From Ardenticatenaceae bacterium (GTDB lineage Bacteria; Chloroflexota; Anaerolineae; Promineifilales; Promineifilaceae), in the NCBI GenBank assembly GCA_020634375.1, contig JACKBX010000007.1, positions 248,001 through 312,000 on the forward strand: a stretch of 64,000 nucleotides of DNA, in the 5' to 3' direction. Of the stretch, positions 50,585 through 60,900 are shown piece after piece. Positions within the stretch are counted from its first letter, which is position 1; each line of letters starts with the position of its first letter. The translations under genes and the position numbers were made by a program. Under the pieces are notes generated by a model, which was not told where the DNA came from, searched no databases, and saw only the letters and a program-made list of their open reading frames with translations.

Positions 50585-50624
50585 ATTTATCGCCAAAGGC
50601 TAATGGCTAAAAGCTAATCGCTCC
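50585..50624. repeat. partial copy of the AGCTAATCGCT repeat
   Basis: GGCTAATGGCTAAAAGC and TAATCGCT match the 42276-42341 family. It ends two bases before the ATG of the next gene and leaves no room for a ribosome site. Confidence 0.6.
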
Positions 50625-51689
50625 ATGAAAAAACGCCACTCACCATTCCAGCACATGCTCCGCGCCCAAATCCGTGATCTGCGCGTTTTACTTTTGGAAT
50701 CGTGGAGATCACTGCTGCTTTTCGTGCTCATTCTGCTTGGCGGGGCATTGATTTTTCACTACGTTTACGTGTATCCTGGCACACAAACTTCGCCTTCTTT
50801 TGGGCAGGCACTGCACGCCACTTTCGCCCTCATCTTTTTCGAGACGCTGCTGCCACTGCCGTCGCAATGGTATTTGCAGATTGTTTTTTATCTGGTTCCG
50901 GTTTTAGGGTTGGCAGCTGTGGCGGATGGCGTGCTGCGCTTTGGCAGCGCCCTGCTCAATAAGCAAAGCCGGGGCCAAAAATGGCAAATTGCTATGGCAT
51001 CAACATATAAAAACCACATCATTGTTTGCGGAACAGGCAAAGTAGGCTACCGCGTCATTTTGGAGCTGTTGAAGTTTGATCGGGAAGTGGTGGCGATTGA
51101 AGCAGATGAGGACGGCCGTTTCGTCGAAAAAGTCAAAAATCTCGGTATCCCCTTACTCATCGGCAATGCCCACCGTTCCGAAAACATCATCAAAGCGGGT
51201 GTCAAACATGCTGACGCCATTATTCCCTGCACAAATGACGAGTTGACCAACCTCGACATCGCTCTCGATGCCCGTGACATCAACCCCGATATCAAAGTGG
51301 TCATGCGCATGTTTGATAACGACCTGGCGCGGCGTGTAGAAAAAGGCTTCGGCATTCACACCGCCTTCAGCACCTCTGCACTGGCTGCGCCCATTTTTGC
51401 CGCCTCCGCCCTGCGCCTCAACATCCGCCACTCATTTTACGTGGGCGATGACCTACTCAACCTGGGCGAATTGGTGATTGCACCCCAATCGCCGCTTGCA
51501 GGCTGGACAGTTAAACAGCTTACCACAAACCACGAACTCTCCGTTGTTTACCACCAAAGCGGCGATGAGGCAGACATGCACACAGACTTAGACCGTGTGC
51601 TGCACGCCGGGGATAAAATCCTGCTGCTGGCTTCTGTGGACACTTTGTGCCAGGTGAATGAACTAAACGAGAGCTGCGAAGAACAGTAG
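50625..51689 (+). CDS. RCK/TrkA-N protein with membrane domain but no K+ filter
   Basis: The 354-residue protein has two or three helices (about 28-50, 60-78, 84-105) and then a TrkA-N Rossmann domain with IIVCGTGKVGYRV (132-144) and Glu157 in AIEAD, followed by a TrkA-C-like half. This is the layout of two-helix potassium channels, but the loop between helices reads FFETLLPLPSQW and has no TVGYGD filter. It may be a regulatory or anion/other cation protein. NAD(H) or ATP binding to the Rossmann part is expected. Confidence 0.8.
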   Translation: MKKRHSPFQHMLRAQIRDLRVLLLESWRSLLLFVLILLGGALIFHYVYVYPGTQTSPSFGQALHATFALIFFETLLPLPSQWYLQIVFYLVPVLGLAAVADGVLRFGSALLNKQSRGQKWQIAMASTYKNHIIVCGTGKVGYRVILELLKFDREVVAIEADEDGRFVEKVKNLGIPLLIGNAHRSENIIKAGVKHADAIIPCTNDELTNLDIALDARDINPDIKVVMRMFDNDLARRVEKGFGIHTAFSTSALAAPIFAASALRLNIRHSFYVGDDLLNLGELVIAPQSPLAGWTVKQLTTNHELSVVYHQSGDEADMHTDLDRVLHAGDKILLLASVDTLCQVNELNESCEEQ

Positions 51690-51745
51690 TCGTTTGATGC
51701 AATGTTTTTTTGCGGGATAATAAGCATACAGGCTATGCAAGTACC

Positions 51746-51773
51746 GTTCCGGAGTGGAGGCTTCAGCCGGAAC
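51746..51773. repeat. GTTCCGG inverted repeat
   Basis: GTTCCGG (51746-51752) and CCGGAAC (51767-51773) flank AGTGGAGGCTTCAG. The frame of the methyltransferase is open through it, but the repeat nature argues for the later ATG start. Confidence 0.45.
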
Positions 51774-51819
51774 AAACTCACCAGTTGAAGCCCTTTTCCT
51801 GAATCAATTGGACGTTCTC

Positions 51820-52821
51820 ATGACCAGAGATAGCAATCCATCTGAAACCTTGTCAAAGGCGCTAAAAGAGCCAGCGTTACGCTATACACCTGACATCCAG
51901 TTATCGCTTTTTTCCGCAAAAGATTTGCGCAAAGGAGAGATTTTTAGTCCGGGACAGAGTGAAAATGAGCCGTGTTTGTTGTATCGTCACCCGCGTGGCA
52001 AGATTTTTGTCGGCGATTCGATTCAGTGGCTGTCATCACTTGAGAGTGAAACGGTTGATTTGATCATTGCCGATCCGCCATACAACATCAAAAAAGCGGA
52101 ATGGGATACTTTTGAGTCGCAACAGGCCTATGTTGAATGGTCTTTGCGGTGGATTGAACAAGCGGCGCGGGCGCTAAAAGCAGACGGCACTTTGTATGTG
52201 TGCGGATTCTCGGAGATATTGGCTGACATAAAGTTGCCAGCGTTACAATTTTTTACGGGTTGCCGTTGGCTGGTGTGGCATTATAAGAACAAAGCCAATT
52301 TGCGGGATGATTGGGGTAGATCGCACGAGAGTATTTTGCACTTTCGCAAAAGTAAAGCATTCACGTTCAACACGGATGATGTGCGTATTCCTTATGGCGC
52401 TCATACCACGAAATACCCGGAACGCACGCAGGCGGAAACAAGCCAGTACGGGAAAAAGAGTGATTACGTTTGGCAGCCTCACCCTAGAGGGGCAAAACCA
52501 CGCGACGTGATCGAAATTCCGACAACGTGTAATGGGATGCACGAAACAACGCCGCATCCCACGCAGAAGCCGGAGGAGTTGTTTCGCAAATTGGTTTTGG
52601 CGTCGTCGCGTGAGGGTGATCTGGTTGTTGATCCGTTTTTGGGTTCGGGGACAACGGCCGTTACCGCCGAACAACTCAAGCGCAACTGGATGGGCTGCGA
52701 CCTTTCCACCGAATATTGCCAATGGGCCATTCAGCGCATCGAATTAGTCAAAGATTGGCCGGTAGAAAAATGGATTGAACACGACCTAAACAACGCAAAT
52801 CGGAGAAAATCAATTCGATGA
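51820..52821 (+). CDS. type II DNA methyltransferase (amino-methylating, beta order)
   Basis: The 333-residue protein has DPPY (85-88) before the SAM-binding FLGSG (273-277), the order of beta-class N6-adenine or N4-cytosine enzymes. The recognition domain lies between (about 150-245), with HPTQKP at 246-251. An earlier GTG at 51754 would add 22 residues from a dispersed repeat; neither start has a good ribosome site. It ends by ATGA overlap with the nuclease gene, the typical restriction-modification coupling. Target site unknown. One ACGGCCGT is at its 3' end. Confidence 0.9.
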   Translation: MTRDSNPSETLSKALKEPALRYTPDIQLSLFSAKDLRKGEIFSPGQSENEPCLLYRHPRGKIFVGDSIQWLSSLESETVDLIIADPPYNIKKAEWDTFESQQAYVEWSLRWIEQAARALKADGTLYVCGFSEILADIKLPALQFFTGCRWLVWHYKNKANLRDDWGRSHESILHFRKSKAFTFNTDDVRIPYGAHTTKYPERTQAETSQYGKKSDYVWQPHPRGAKPRDVIEIPTTCNGMHETTPHPTQKPEELFRKLVLASSREGDLVVDPFLGSGTTAVTAEQLKRNWMGCDLSTEYCQWAIQRIELVKDWPVEKWIEHDLNNANRRKSIR

Positions 52822-53768
52822 CATCCCACCTAACCTTGCTGGACTTGCAAGCCAGTGTCCAAGACTCAACCGCTTTCGGAAAAATCGAAGATTACCAAAT
52901 TTTATCTTACGCATTCTTGAATTTTTTAGAGAGTGCGCAGCCAACTCGCATCGTTTCACCAAACGACCCCCGTTACATTTTTTACCAATACAGTAAAAGT
53001 TATGGTCACAAAATCACCCGCCCTCTAAATTCCAATTTATTCATCGAGTCAACAGATGAATTTCAGGCCATGTTCGAGCGATTCATGTTTGTTTTAGCTG
53101 ACCTGAAAAAGTATGGGCAAAATGCGGCTGCCAATACATCTTTACAGCAACTCTTGAGCGCCAATGAAATCAATCGCATTGTCTACACAGTGCAGCAAAG
53201 CATTGGCAGCATCGGCGATTCTTTTGATAATCCAAACCAATCGCGGAAACGGATCGGCCAATTGTTTGAAAATTTGGTCAAGTTGATCATTCAAGAAATC
53301 GGATTCAACTGCGAATCGCGCACAATTGCTGTGTCCATTCCCGGATCGCCCGATTACACGATGTCTTATGAACTCGACCTCGTATTTGCCAAAACAGGCG
53401 CTATTCTTGCTTCCGAAACCGAATTCGTGCATCCAAATGAGGTCATTGGCTCCGTCAAAACCACCAGCAAAGACAGAATAGACAAAATATTTCTGGACAA
53501 ATTTCTGCTCACCAAACTGCTTGGTCGAGAAGTTGAAGTCATTGCCATATTTTTGCATGATGTGCAGCGGGCGCGTCGCGCAAGAAGTATTTTTGGGATT
53601 AATTCTACCTTCAAGACCAACCATTTCTTGGGATACACGGTTGCTTTGAACCGTTTGAATGGCGTTTATTACGTTGATCCTCGACCAGAAATGGTTACGG
53701 ATCCGCGATTGCGTAGCGAAATCGACGATTTCCAGCATTTTCTGACACACGATATTTGGAAATTTTAG
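52818..53768 (+). CDS. putative type II restriction endonuclease
   Basis: The 316-residue protein has no close family that I can name. It overlaps the methyltransferase by four bases, and residues 187-220 contain Asp187 (SYELDLVF) and Ser-Val-Lys214 (GSVKTTSKDR), a plausible PD-(D/E)xK-type metal site that cleaves DNA at the site protected by the methylase. Base composition is visibly more AT-rich than the neighbourhood and there is not one ACGGCCGT in it, which suggests recent arrival. The catalytic assignment is inference. Confidence 0.75.
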   Translation: MTSHLTLLDLQASVQDSTAFGKIEDYQILSYAFLNFLESAQPTRIVSPNDPRYIFYQYSKSYGHKITRPLNSNLFIESTDEFQAMFERFMFVLADLKKYGQNAAANTSLQQLLSANEINRIVYTVQQSIGSIGDSFDNPNQSRKRIGQLFENLVKLIIQEIGFNCESRTIAVSIPGSPDYTMSYELDLVFAKTGAILASETEFVHPNEVIGSVKTTSKDRIDKIFLDKFLLTKLLGREVEVIAIFLHDVQRARRARSIFGINSTFKTNHFLGYTVALNRLNGVYYVDPRPEMVTDPRLRSEIDDFQHFLTHDIWKF

Positions 53769-53779
53769 GGGGGGGCATC

Positions 53780-55309
53780 ATGTTAGCAAAAGTTGTAAGC
53801 TGCGCCATTGTAGGGTTGGAAGCGGAAATGGTGGAAGTTGAGGTAGACGTGATCAATGGCTATCCCAATTTTGCCATTGTGGGGCTGCCCGATGCGGCCG
53901 TGCGCGAGAGCCGTGACCGCGTTCATGCGGCAATCAAAAATAGCGGGCTGCAATTCCCCGGCAACCGACGCATTACGGTGAATTTGGCTCCGGCGGATTT
54001 GCGCAAGGAAGGCCCGGCGTATGATTTACCGATTGCAGTGGGCGTATTGGCGGCGACGCAGCAAATCTGGACGGACAAGCTGGAGAAGGCGCTGTTTTTG
54101 GGGGAGCTTTCGTTGGATGGCACGACGCGGCACACAAAGGGCATTTTGCCAATGGCGGCGATGGCTCGCGCTCAGGGGTACACGCGCTTGTTTGTGCCTG
54201 CCGTTGATGCAGAGGAGGCGGCGCTGATGCCGGATGTGGAGGTGATGGCGGTCACGAGTTTGAGTGAGTTAGTGGGGCATTTGACGGGGTTACGGCCGTT
54301 AACCCCCATCACCGTCAACCTACAAAACGCCTTCGACGTGGAGCCGCTGTACGCGGCCGACTTTGCCGATATCATGGGGCAGGAGCATGTGAAGAGGGCG
54401 CTAGAAGTGTCCGCCGCTGGCGGGCATAATTTGCTGATGTCTGGCCCGCCCGGTGCGGGCAAAACGCTGTTGGCGAAGTCGTTACCCAGCATTTTGCCGC
54501 GCATGAATGTGGATGAAGCGCTGGAGGTGACGAAGATTTACAGTGTGGCGGGGCTGCTGCCGCCGGAGACGCCGTTGGTACGGGAACGGCCGTTCCGTTC
54601 CCCACATCACACCATCAGCTACGCTGGATTAGTGGGCGGCGGCGCATGGCCGCGTCCCGGCGAAATCTCCCTTGCTCACAGAGGGGTACTTTTTCTCGAT
54701 GAATTGCCAGAGTTCGGCTCCAACCTCATCGAAGTGCTGCGCCAGCCATTAGAAGGCAAACCCCGCGAAGTCTCCATCTCCCGCGCCTCTGGCACGGTGA
54801 CGTATCCGGCCAACTTCATGCTTATTGCCGCGCAAAACCCCTGTCCCTGCGGCTATTATGGCGACCCGGTTCATGCCTGCACCTGTTCCAATGTGATGAT
54901 CACGCGCTACCAAAAGCGTATCTCTGGGCCATTGATGGATCGCATCGACTTGCACGTAGACGTGCCGCGCATTGAGTTTGAAAAGTTGACAGCACAGCAG
55001 CGTGGCGAATCGTCTGCCAGCATCCGCGCCCGCGTGGAGGCAGCACGAGAACAACAGGCATCCCGCTTTGCCGAAACTGAGCTATTCACCAACGCTGACA
55101 TGGGGCCAAGCGAAGTACGTGAATTTTGCGCTCTGGATGAAACAAGCCACCGTCTGATGAAGAGCGCAATGGCGCAAATGGGTCTCAGCGCCCGTGCCTT
55201 TCATCGTGTGCTGAAGGTGGCACGCACGATTGCGGACCTGGCTGGCGAAGCGGCCATCCAGCCAGCCTATTTGGCCGAGGCTTTGCAATATCGCCCCAGA
55301 GTGGTATGA
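53780..55309 (+). CDS. YifB/ComM-family Mg-chelatase-like ATPase
   Basis: From ATG 53780 (AGGGGGGG just upstream) the protein is 509 residues. The N-terminal lon-like ChlI domain has VGLPDAAVRESRDRVHAA (34-51), the AAA+ core has Walker A SGPPGAGKT (221-229) and Walker B LFLDELPEF, and the C-terminus is the Mg_chelatase_C helical part. ComM homologues act as branch-migration helicases in recombination of incoming DNA. An upstream in-frame extension overlaps the nuclease gene and is not used. Confidence 0.93.
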   Translation: MLAKVVSCAIVGLEAEMVEVEVDVINGYPNFAIVGLPDAAVRESRDRVHAAIKNSGLQFPGNRRITVNLAPADLRKEGPAYDLPIAVGVLAATQQIWTDKLEKALFLGELSLDGTTRHTKGILPMAAMARAQGYTRLFVPAVDAEEAALMPDVEVMAVTSLSELVGHLTGLRPLTPITVNLQNAFDVEPLYAADFADIMGQEHVKRALEVSAAGGHNLLMSGPPGAGKTLLAKSLPSILPRMNVDEALEVTKIYSVAGLLPPETPLVRERPFRSPHHTISYAGLVGGGAWPRPGEISLAHRGVLFLDELPEFGSNLIEVLRQPLEGKPREVSISRASGTVTYPANFMLIAAQNPCPCGYYGDPVHACTCSNVMITRYQKRISGPLMDRIDLHVDVPRIEFEKLTAQQRGESSASIRARVEAAREQQASRFAETELFTNADMGPSEVREFCALDETSHRLMKSAMAQMGLSARAFHRVLKVARTIADLAGEAAIQPAYLAEALQYRPRVV

Positions 55310-55463
55310 ATTGTTGATTGATTCTTGTGCTACAATACGGCCGTAATGTTTGGCCCGTGGCCAGTCAGGAAACAACTTAACTCTACAGGGAATGATGGAC
55401 GATTGCCCACCACGAAAGAATTCATCCCTCATCCTTCATCCTTCATGTTTTTCAGGAGAATTT

Positions 55464-55751
55464 ATGTCACCATATTGGTTAGGATTCATGGTGGGGGCCG
55501 TGAGTGCGGTAATTGGTGCGTTGGTGGAATTTCTGATTGCGCGGCGGCGCGATCCGGATACTGACCGTTTGCCCGGCTGCATGATCATGATGACGGGAGC
55601 GTTAGGCATGACGGGGATTGGCGCGGTTGGTGTCTCGTTATTTACAGACCAGATTGGCCCTACATTGCTGATGGGGTTGGGGGTAGGGTCTGGTTTTCTT
55701 ACGGGGTTCCTGTTGATGGTATTGCTATGGTTTCTTTTCATGCGCCAATAA
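55464..55751 (+). CDS. small three-helix membrane protein
   Basis: AGGAG precedes ATG 55464; the protein is 95 residues with helices at about 5-25, 38-58 and 65-92. The first helix ends at EFLIARRRDPDTD, which places a positive loop inside. Family not recognised. Its 3' end overlaps the methyltransferase gene by 25 bases, so the two are probably translated together. Confidence 0.7.
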   Translation: MSPYWLGFMVGAVSAVIGALVEFLIARRRDPDTDRLPGCMIMMTGALGMTGIGAVGVSLFTDQIGPTLLMGLGVGSGFLTGFLLMVLLWFLFMRQ

Positions 55752-56545
55752 CTGGCCTGCCGGGCACATTAGTGTACACATTGCGGGCGCGGGCAGAGGA
55801 ACACGGCCGTTCCGATGCCATTCTTTCCGATCCGCAAGCGGTACATTGGTACAGTCAGTTATCAATTCCTGATGCAACACAACAAGCGATGGAAATGGCA
55901 TACAGTCCCATTTTTCAGTTGGGAACGGCCGTGCGTGCGCGACTATACGATGACATCTGCTGCCAATTTCTTGACGCGCATTCCCCTGCCTGTGTACTTG
56001 AGTTGGGGGCCGGGTTGAGCACCCGCTACCAGCGGCTGCACCGCCCCGGCATGCAATGGTTTGAGTTGGACTTACCACCCGCCATTGCTGCTCGCAAACT
56101 GGTAGACAAAGAAACGGCCGATCATCATTTTCTGGCCGCTTCGATGTTAGATGCAGGGTGGACAGAACGGGTCATGGAAACGGCCGTGCCTCCCCACCAA
56201 ACCCTATTCATGGCTGAAGGCGTCCTCTTCTTCCTGAATCCCGAAGAAATCCACCAGCTTTTCCATCTACTACGCACCCACTTTCCCGGTGCAACTCTAG
56301 CCTGCGATATCCTGACACAGGAATACAGCCCCAAAGCACGTGCACGTTTTGCGGCTGCCCACACACCCATTCAATGGTTGGTAGCTAACGAAGAAGAGTT
56401 GGCAACTTGGGGGTTGCATATTCGGAAGAGCCAGACCGTTACCCACCATTATCTCGAACGTTGGGAAGCCCTGGGATTTAAGCGCCAACGCCTACTCGCT
56501 ACTCAAGGCAATATCATCCTCACCACCATGCTCACCCCTCTTTAA
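55727..56545 (+). CDS. LCM/Tcmp-type SAM-dependent methyltransferase
   Basis: The 272-residue protein has the features of the leucine carboxyl methyltransferase-like group: SDAILSDPQAVHWY near residue 28, VLELGAGLSTRYQRL (91-105, SAM motif I), FELDLPPAI and MAEGVLFFLNPEE. Members in bacteria methylate polyketide or small-acid hydroxyls and carboxyls; no biosynthetic cluster is nearby. It starts inside the preceding gene. Four palindromes occur. Confidence 0.85.
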   Translation: MVSFHAPITGLPGTLVYTLRARAEEHGRSDAILSDPQAVHWYSQLSIPDATQQAMEMAYSPIFQLGTAVRARLYDDICCQFLDAHSPACVLELGAGLSTRYQRLHRPGMQWFELDLPPAIAARKLVDKETADHHFLAASMLDAGWTERVMETAVPPHQTLFMAEGVLFFLNPEEIHQLFHLLRTHFPGATLACDILTQEYSPKARARFAAAHTPIQWLVANEEELATWGLHIRKSQTVTHHYLERWEALGFKRQRLLATQGNIILTTMLTPL

Positions 56546-56807
56546 CTCTCCCTAAATTTCCATCTGTAAAAACATCACCCCAGCCTGGGAAATGCCATTT
56601 GTAAGGTTGCAAATATATAGTTGCATTCCTGACCATATCATCATCGGGGAGATCACAAAAGTGAATGCAGCGAGCAATAAATAAGCACCATCATGTAAAT
56701 GGGATCATTAGGACACGGACGCTTGCCTAGTCGTTGGCTGTGCATTATCATCAAAGGCAAATAACTGTGCAGTTCAAAAATTGGATAATCACCTAAAGAG
56801 GTCAAAC

Positions 56808-57902
56808 ATGGCAGGGAATCGCACCCAATACGAAGAAGCTCTGAAACGTGCGAGAATTTTTAATCAGCGGCAGGAGTGGCGAAAAGCGATTAGTATGCTG
56901 CGTGTCGCGCTGCAAGAGTTTCCTGGCAAACCTGAGCCATATAGCCTGTTGGGACAGGCTTGCTCTGGTCTAAAACAATGGGACAAGGCCTTAGATGTAT
57001 ACAAACGTGCCGCCCGTTATTCTGGTGGTGACATTATTTATCTAAATAAAGTTGCCGATATGCAGGAAAGGTTAGGACAGTTAAGTGATGCCGGACAAAC
57101 GTACATGGCAGCAGGCGAACTCCAAATGCGCAAAAACAATTTGGAGCAAGCCGAGGCCAATTGGCAGCGTGCCATCCGGTTAGAACCCGATTTATTGGGG
57201 GCGCACCGGCGTCTAGCCATGCTGTATCAACGGCAGAACAACATCACAGCGGCCGTGCGGGAGTATTTAGCGATTGCACGCATATTAGATATGCGCGGCG
57301 AGAAGAAGAAGGCGTTGCAAATGTGTAAAGCGGCGCTGCGTCTTGACCCTGAGAATGATGATATTCTAAAAGCTGTTGAGTTGATTCGGTATGGCGAAGA
57401 TGCTGTACCAGAAATCCCCGATGAGGAGCCAGATATATCAAAACCTCAAGCTGAAGCTGCCGATGGGGAGATGAGTCTGGCGGATACGGTGCGGCATATG
57501 GCGGCTGTTTTGGAAGGGGAGCGACGACAGGCTGTCCAACCAAAGGCTGAGGCTGTTGACCCGGTAGAGCTTGCCCGCCGCCAGGCGCAGGAACAGTTAG
57601 CTGCTGAGATATTCCGTGATGAGGAAGATGAGGATGAACTTTATGGTACGGGGGAAGGGTTGAGTAAATTGGAACGTGATGCGCTCATTGGTCAGGGGAT
57701 TGATTTTCAATCTCGAGGGCAATTGGCGGATGCTATTACGTGTTATGAAAAAGCAATCAGGGGTGGGTTAAGTCTGGCGGCAGCTCACTTTACATTGGGG
57801 CTTTTGTATCTGGATGTTGGACGACAGGTGGATGCGCAAAATAGCTTGCGTGTTGCGGCACAGGATGCGATGTATCGCACGGCCGTTCAAGCAGCCTTGT
57901 AG
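56808..57902 (+). CDS. tetratricopeptide-repeat protein
   Basis: ATG 56808 has AGAGGT upstream. The 364-residue protein has TPR-like helix pairs at about 5-190 (WRKAISMLRVALQEFPGKPEPY, WDKALDVYKRAARYSGG) and one more unit at about 300-350 (GQLADAITCYEKAIRGG). The middle (205-290) is acidic and probably disordered. A protein-interaction scaffold; partner unknown, though the sensor kinase follows after 65 bases. The 56546-56807 stretch ahead of it is AT-rich and without a gene. Confidence 0.85.
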   Translation: MAGNRTQYEEALKRARIFNQRQEWRKAISMLRVALQEFPGKPEPYSLLGQACSGLKQWDKALDVYKRAARYSGGDIIYLNKVADMQERLGQLSDAGQTYMAAGELQMRKNNLEQAEANWQRAIRLEPDLLGAHRRLAMLYQRQNNITAAVREYLAIARILDMRGEKKKALQMCKAALRLDPENDDILKAVELIRYGEDAVPEIPDEEPDISKPQAEAADGEMSLADTVRHMAAVLEGERRQAVQPKAEAVDPVELARRQAQEQLAAEIFRDEEDEDELYGTGEGLSKLERDALIGQGIDFQSRGQLADAITCYEKAIRGGLSLAAAHFTLGLLYLDVGRQVDAQNSLRVAAQDAMYRTAVQAAL

Positions 57903-57967
57903 TTCCTGTGTAGCATACTTGAGAACTGCAACCTTCTGTTGTTTTTAGTAATTTTTGTAAAGGAAAC

Positions 57968-60900
57968 GTGCTGCAAGTATTAGTAGTTGCCAATCTTGAT
58001 CGGGCTGTGCCTATTATGGATGGTCTGCGCCAAACTCAACCAGATTGGCGTGTGAACTTTGTCTCATCACCTGACTCGCTGCAAAAACAACTTAGTGGGG
58101 GTCAGTATGACGTAGTTGTCTTAGATGATTCGATACAGCAAGGGGCTACGTGGGTGCAGCAATGGCAGCAGGTAGCGGGAGAAACGGCCGTTACGCCCCC
58201 ACTTGTTTGGCTATCATCCTCATCACACCCTTTAGAAGAATTACCCTTTGCCACCATCCAAGGGCACGCCATTCAAGACAAGGCCAACAATTTGCAGCGA
58301 TTGCCCGAACTAATTAACCAGGTAATGCAAGAAAAAGAGTTGTTTACACTGGATGCTGGAATATTTGCCGAAATCGCCGAATTAGCAACAGATGCGGTCA
58401 TCGTTGCCCAGGATGATCAAAGAATCTGCTATTTCAACACGGGGGCTGAGGCATTATTTGGCTACCAACGTGCAGAGATAATGGGCAAGCCTCTTTCGTT
58501 GTTAATACCACTTCGACACCACAATGAACATAATCAACACATAGAGAAGTTCTTGCGCTCAGGTTTGCAAGTGCAGCGCATTACAAAACAGGATGGGGTA
58601 ATCGGTGTGCCACGCGATGGGCAAGAGTTTAGAGCAGAAGTATCAGTCATGAGGTTGGAGCAAAACGGCCGTACCTACTTTGCGGCCATTCTCCATGACA
58701 CAACCGAACGACAAAAAACAGCCGCGACCCTCAACCAATACATCCAACGCCTGGAAGCCTTACGCGAATTAGAGCAAGCTATCCTCGCTGCTCGTTCGCC
58801 CGAAGAAATCGCTCACACAGCCTTGCAGCATCTACAACAATTAATCTCCTTCGATCTTGCCAGCATTATCGCCTTCGATCCTGATCAGCCCGGTGGCATT
58901 TTATTAGCCCAACACTCCGGTGAGGCAGCGTTTGACCACTGTCATACACATCCCTTATTCAGTGACGAAGCTGCCATGCGCGTCTTGACAGAAGGCCAAT
59001 CTCGTATCATTAACAACCTAAATGCACTCCAATCACCAGAGCCGTTCGAACGCAGTCTGGCAGAACAGGGTGTCTATTCCTACATTATGATTCCGCTTAC
59101 CATGCGCGGCGAAATAGTTGGGCTGCTCAATTTAGGCGCGACACAGCAAATGGCCTTCAATGATGCGGCTTTAGAACTAGTGTATGAAGCAACACGGCCA
59201 GTCGCCGTTGCCATTCACCAGGCACGTCTGCTAGAAAAAGAACGCGCCCAAAGACAATTGACCGAAACATTACAAGAAGTGGGGCGTATACTCGTCGGCA
59301 CTTTAGACCAGAAGCAGGTTTTAAGCATCATTTTAGAACAATTAATCCGTGTCATTCCCTATGACAGTGCCACCGTCATGTTAATGCGGGATGACGCTCT
59401 CACTTTGGTTGCCCGCCAAAACTTGGGAAACAAACAACCCGAAATCTCCGTTTCGCTTACTACCTTTCCCCATATCCGCGAGGTTCTTGAAACTGGCGCT
59501 CCGGTTCTCATTGCAGATACGGCCGTTGACCCCCGTTGGCAAAAACTCCCCGACACCGAAAACACTCGCTGTTGGTTGGGCGTTCCCCTGGTTGTCAAAG
59601 GCATCGTCATTGGCGTCCTCAACCTCAACAAAGCCCAACCCAACTACTACACACTCCGCGACGCCAAATTCGCCCTGGCCTTTGCCCAACAAGCAGCAAT
59701 CGCCGTAGAAAATGCGCAGCTTTACTCTCGCGCCATCAGCGAAATAGACGAACGCCGACAGGTGGAGATTGCGCTGCAAATAGAACGCGCTCACCTGGCC
59801 GAACACGTAAAAGAACGCACCGCAGAACTCAGCGCCGCCAACGCCCAACTGGTTCATGCCGTGCGTGCCCGCGACGAATTCCTTGCCAGCATGAGCCACG
59901 AACTACGCACGCCGCTTAATGCCATCTTGGGTATGACAGAAGTCCTGCAAACAGGCGCATATGGCTCGCTTTCAGACAAACAACAAGATTTACTGCGCAC
60001 CATCGTCCGCAGCGGCCACCACTTACTAGAATTGATCAACGACATCCTCGACATAGCCAAAATTGAAGCGGGACAACTCGCCCTCCACCTGTACCCCATC
60101 CCCATTCCTGCCATGTGTCACACCTGTATCGATCTCGTCAAAACAATGGCTGCCAAGAAACAGATACAAGTACTGTTAGATTTAAGCAAAGCAGCCAATG
60201 TCATATGGGGTGATGAGCTACGCGTACAACAAATCTTGATTAACTTATTGAACAACGCGATCAAATTCACGCCTGCTAACGGGAAAATAGGGCTAGAAGT
60301 AACCGTTGACACCCGGCGCACGACTGCTTATTTCACGGTTTGGGACACGGGTATTGGAATGTCTCTTGCTGATCTGCGTCAGCTTTTCAGCGGCCCCAAC
60401 GGCCCCAAACCATTTGTGCAGCTCGACAGCGGTCTCTCTCGGCAGTATGAAGGCACCGGTCTTGGCCTCTCCCTTGTTTATCACCTCACTGAATTACATG
60501 GCGGCAGTCTTGCCATTAAAAGCGAAGTAGGACAAGGCAGCCGTCTCACAGTTGCCCTACCCTGTCAATCTATTGTTAGAGAAGTAGAAACGTTTGAAGG
60601 GAAAATAACTCAAACAGTCGAACCCAGAACTATTTTGCTGGCTGAAGATAACGAACTTTATGCACGGGCCATTTCTGCGTACTTGTTGGCACAAGGTTAT
60701 CGTTTGGTAGTTGCGCACACAGGGCTGCAAGCGGTACAGCAAGCACGTACAACACAACCAGACCTCATTTTGCTTGATTTGCAAATGCCAGAAGTTGGCG
60801 GCTTGGAAACCTTGAACCTGATTCACGAGAATACTCATCTGCGTGACGTACCCATCATTATGTGGACTGCCCTGGCAATGCCTGGAGATGAAGACTATTA

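Noticed and set aside
51820..53768. The restriction system as the reason for the iterated palindrome
   Set aside because: Restriction sites are usually avoided, not enriched, and the system looks recently acquired while the palindrome is everywhere.
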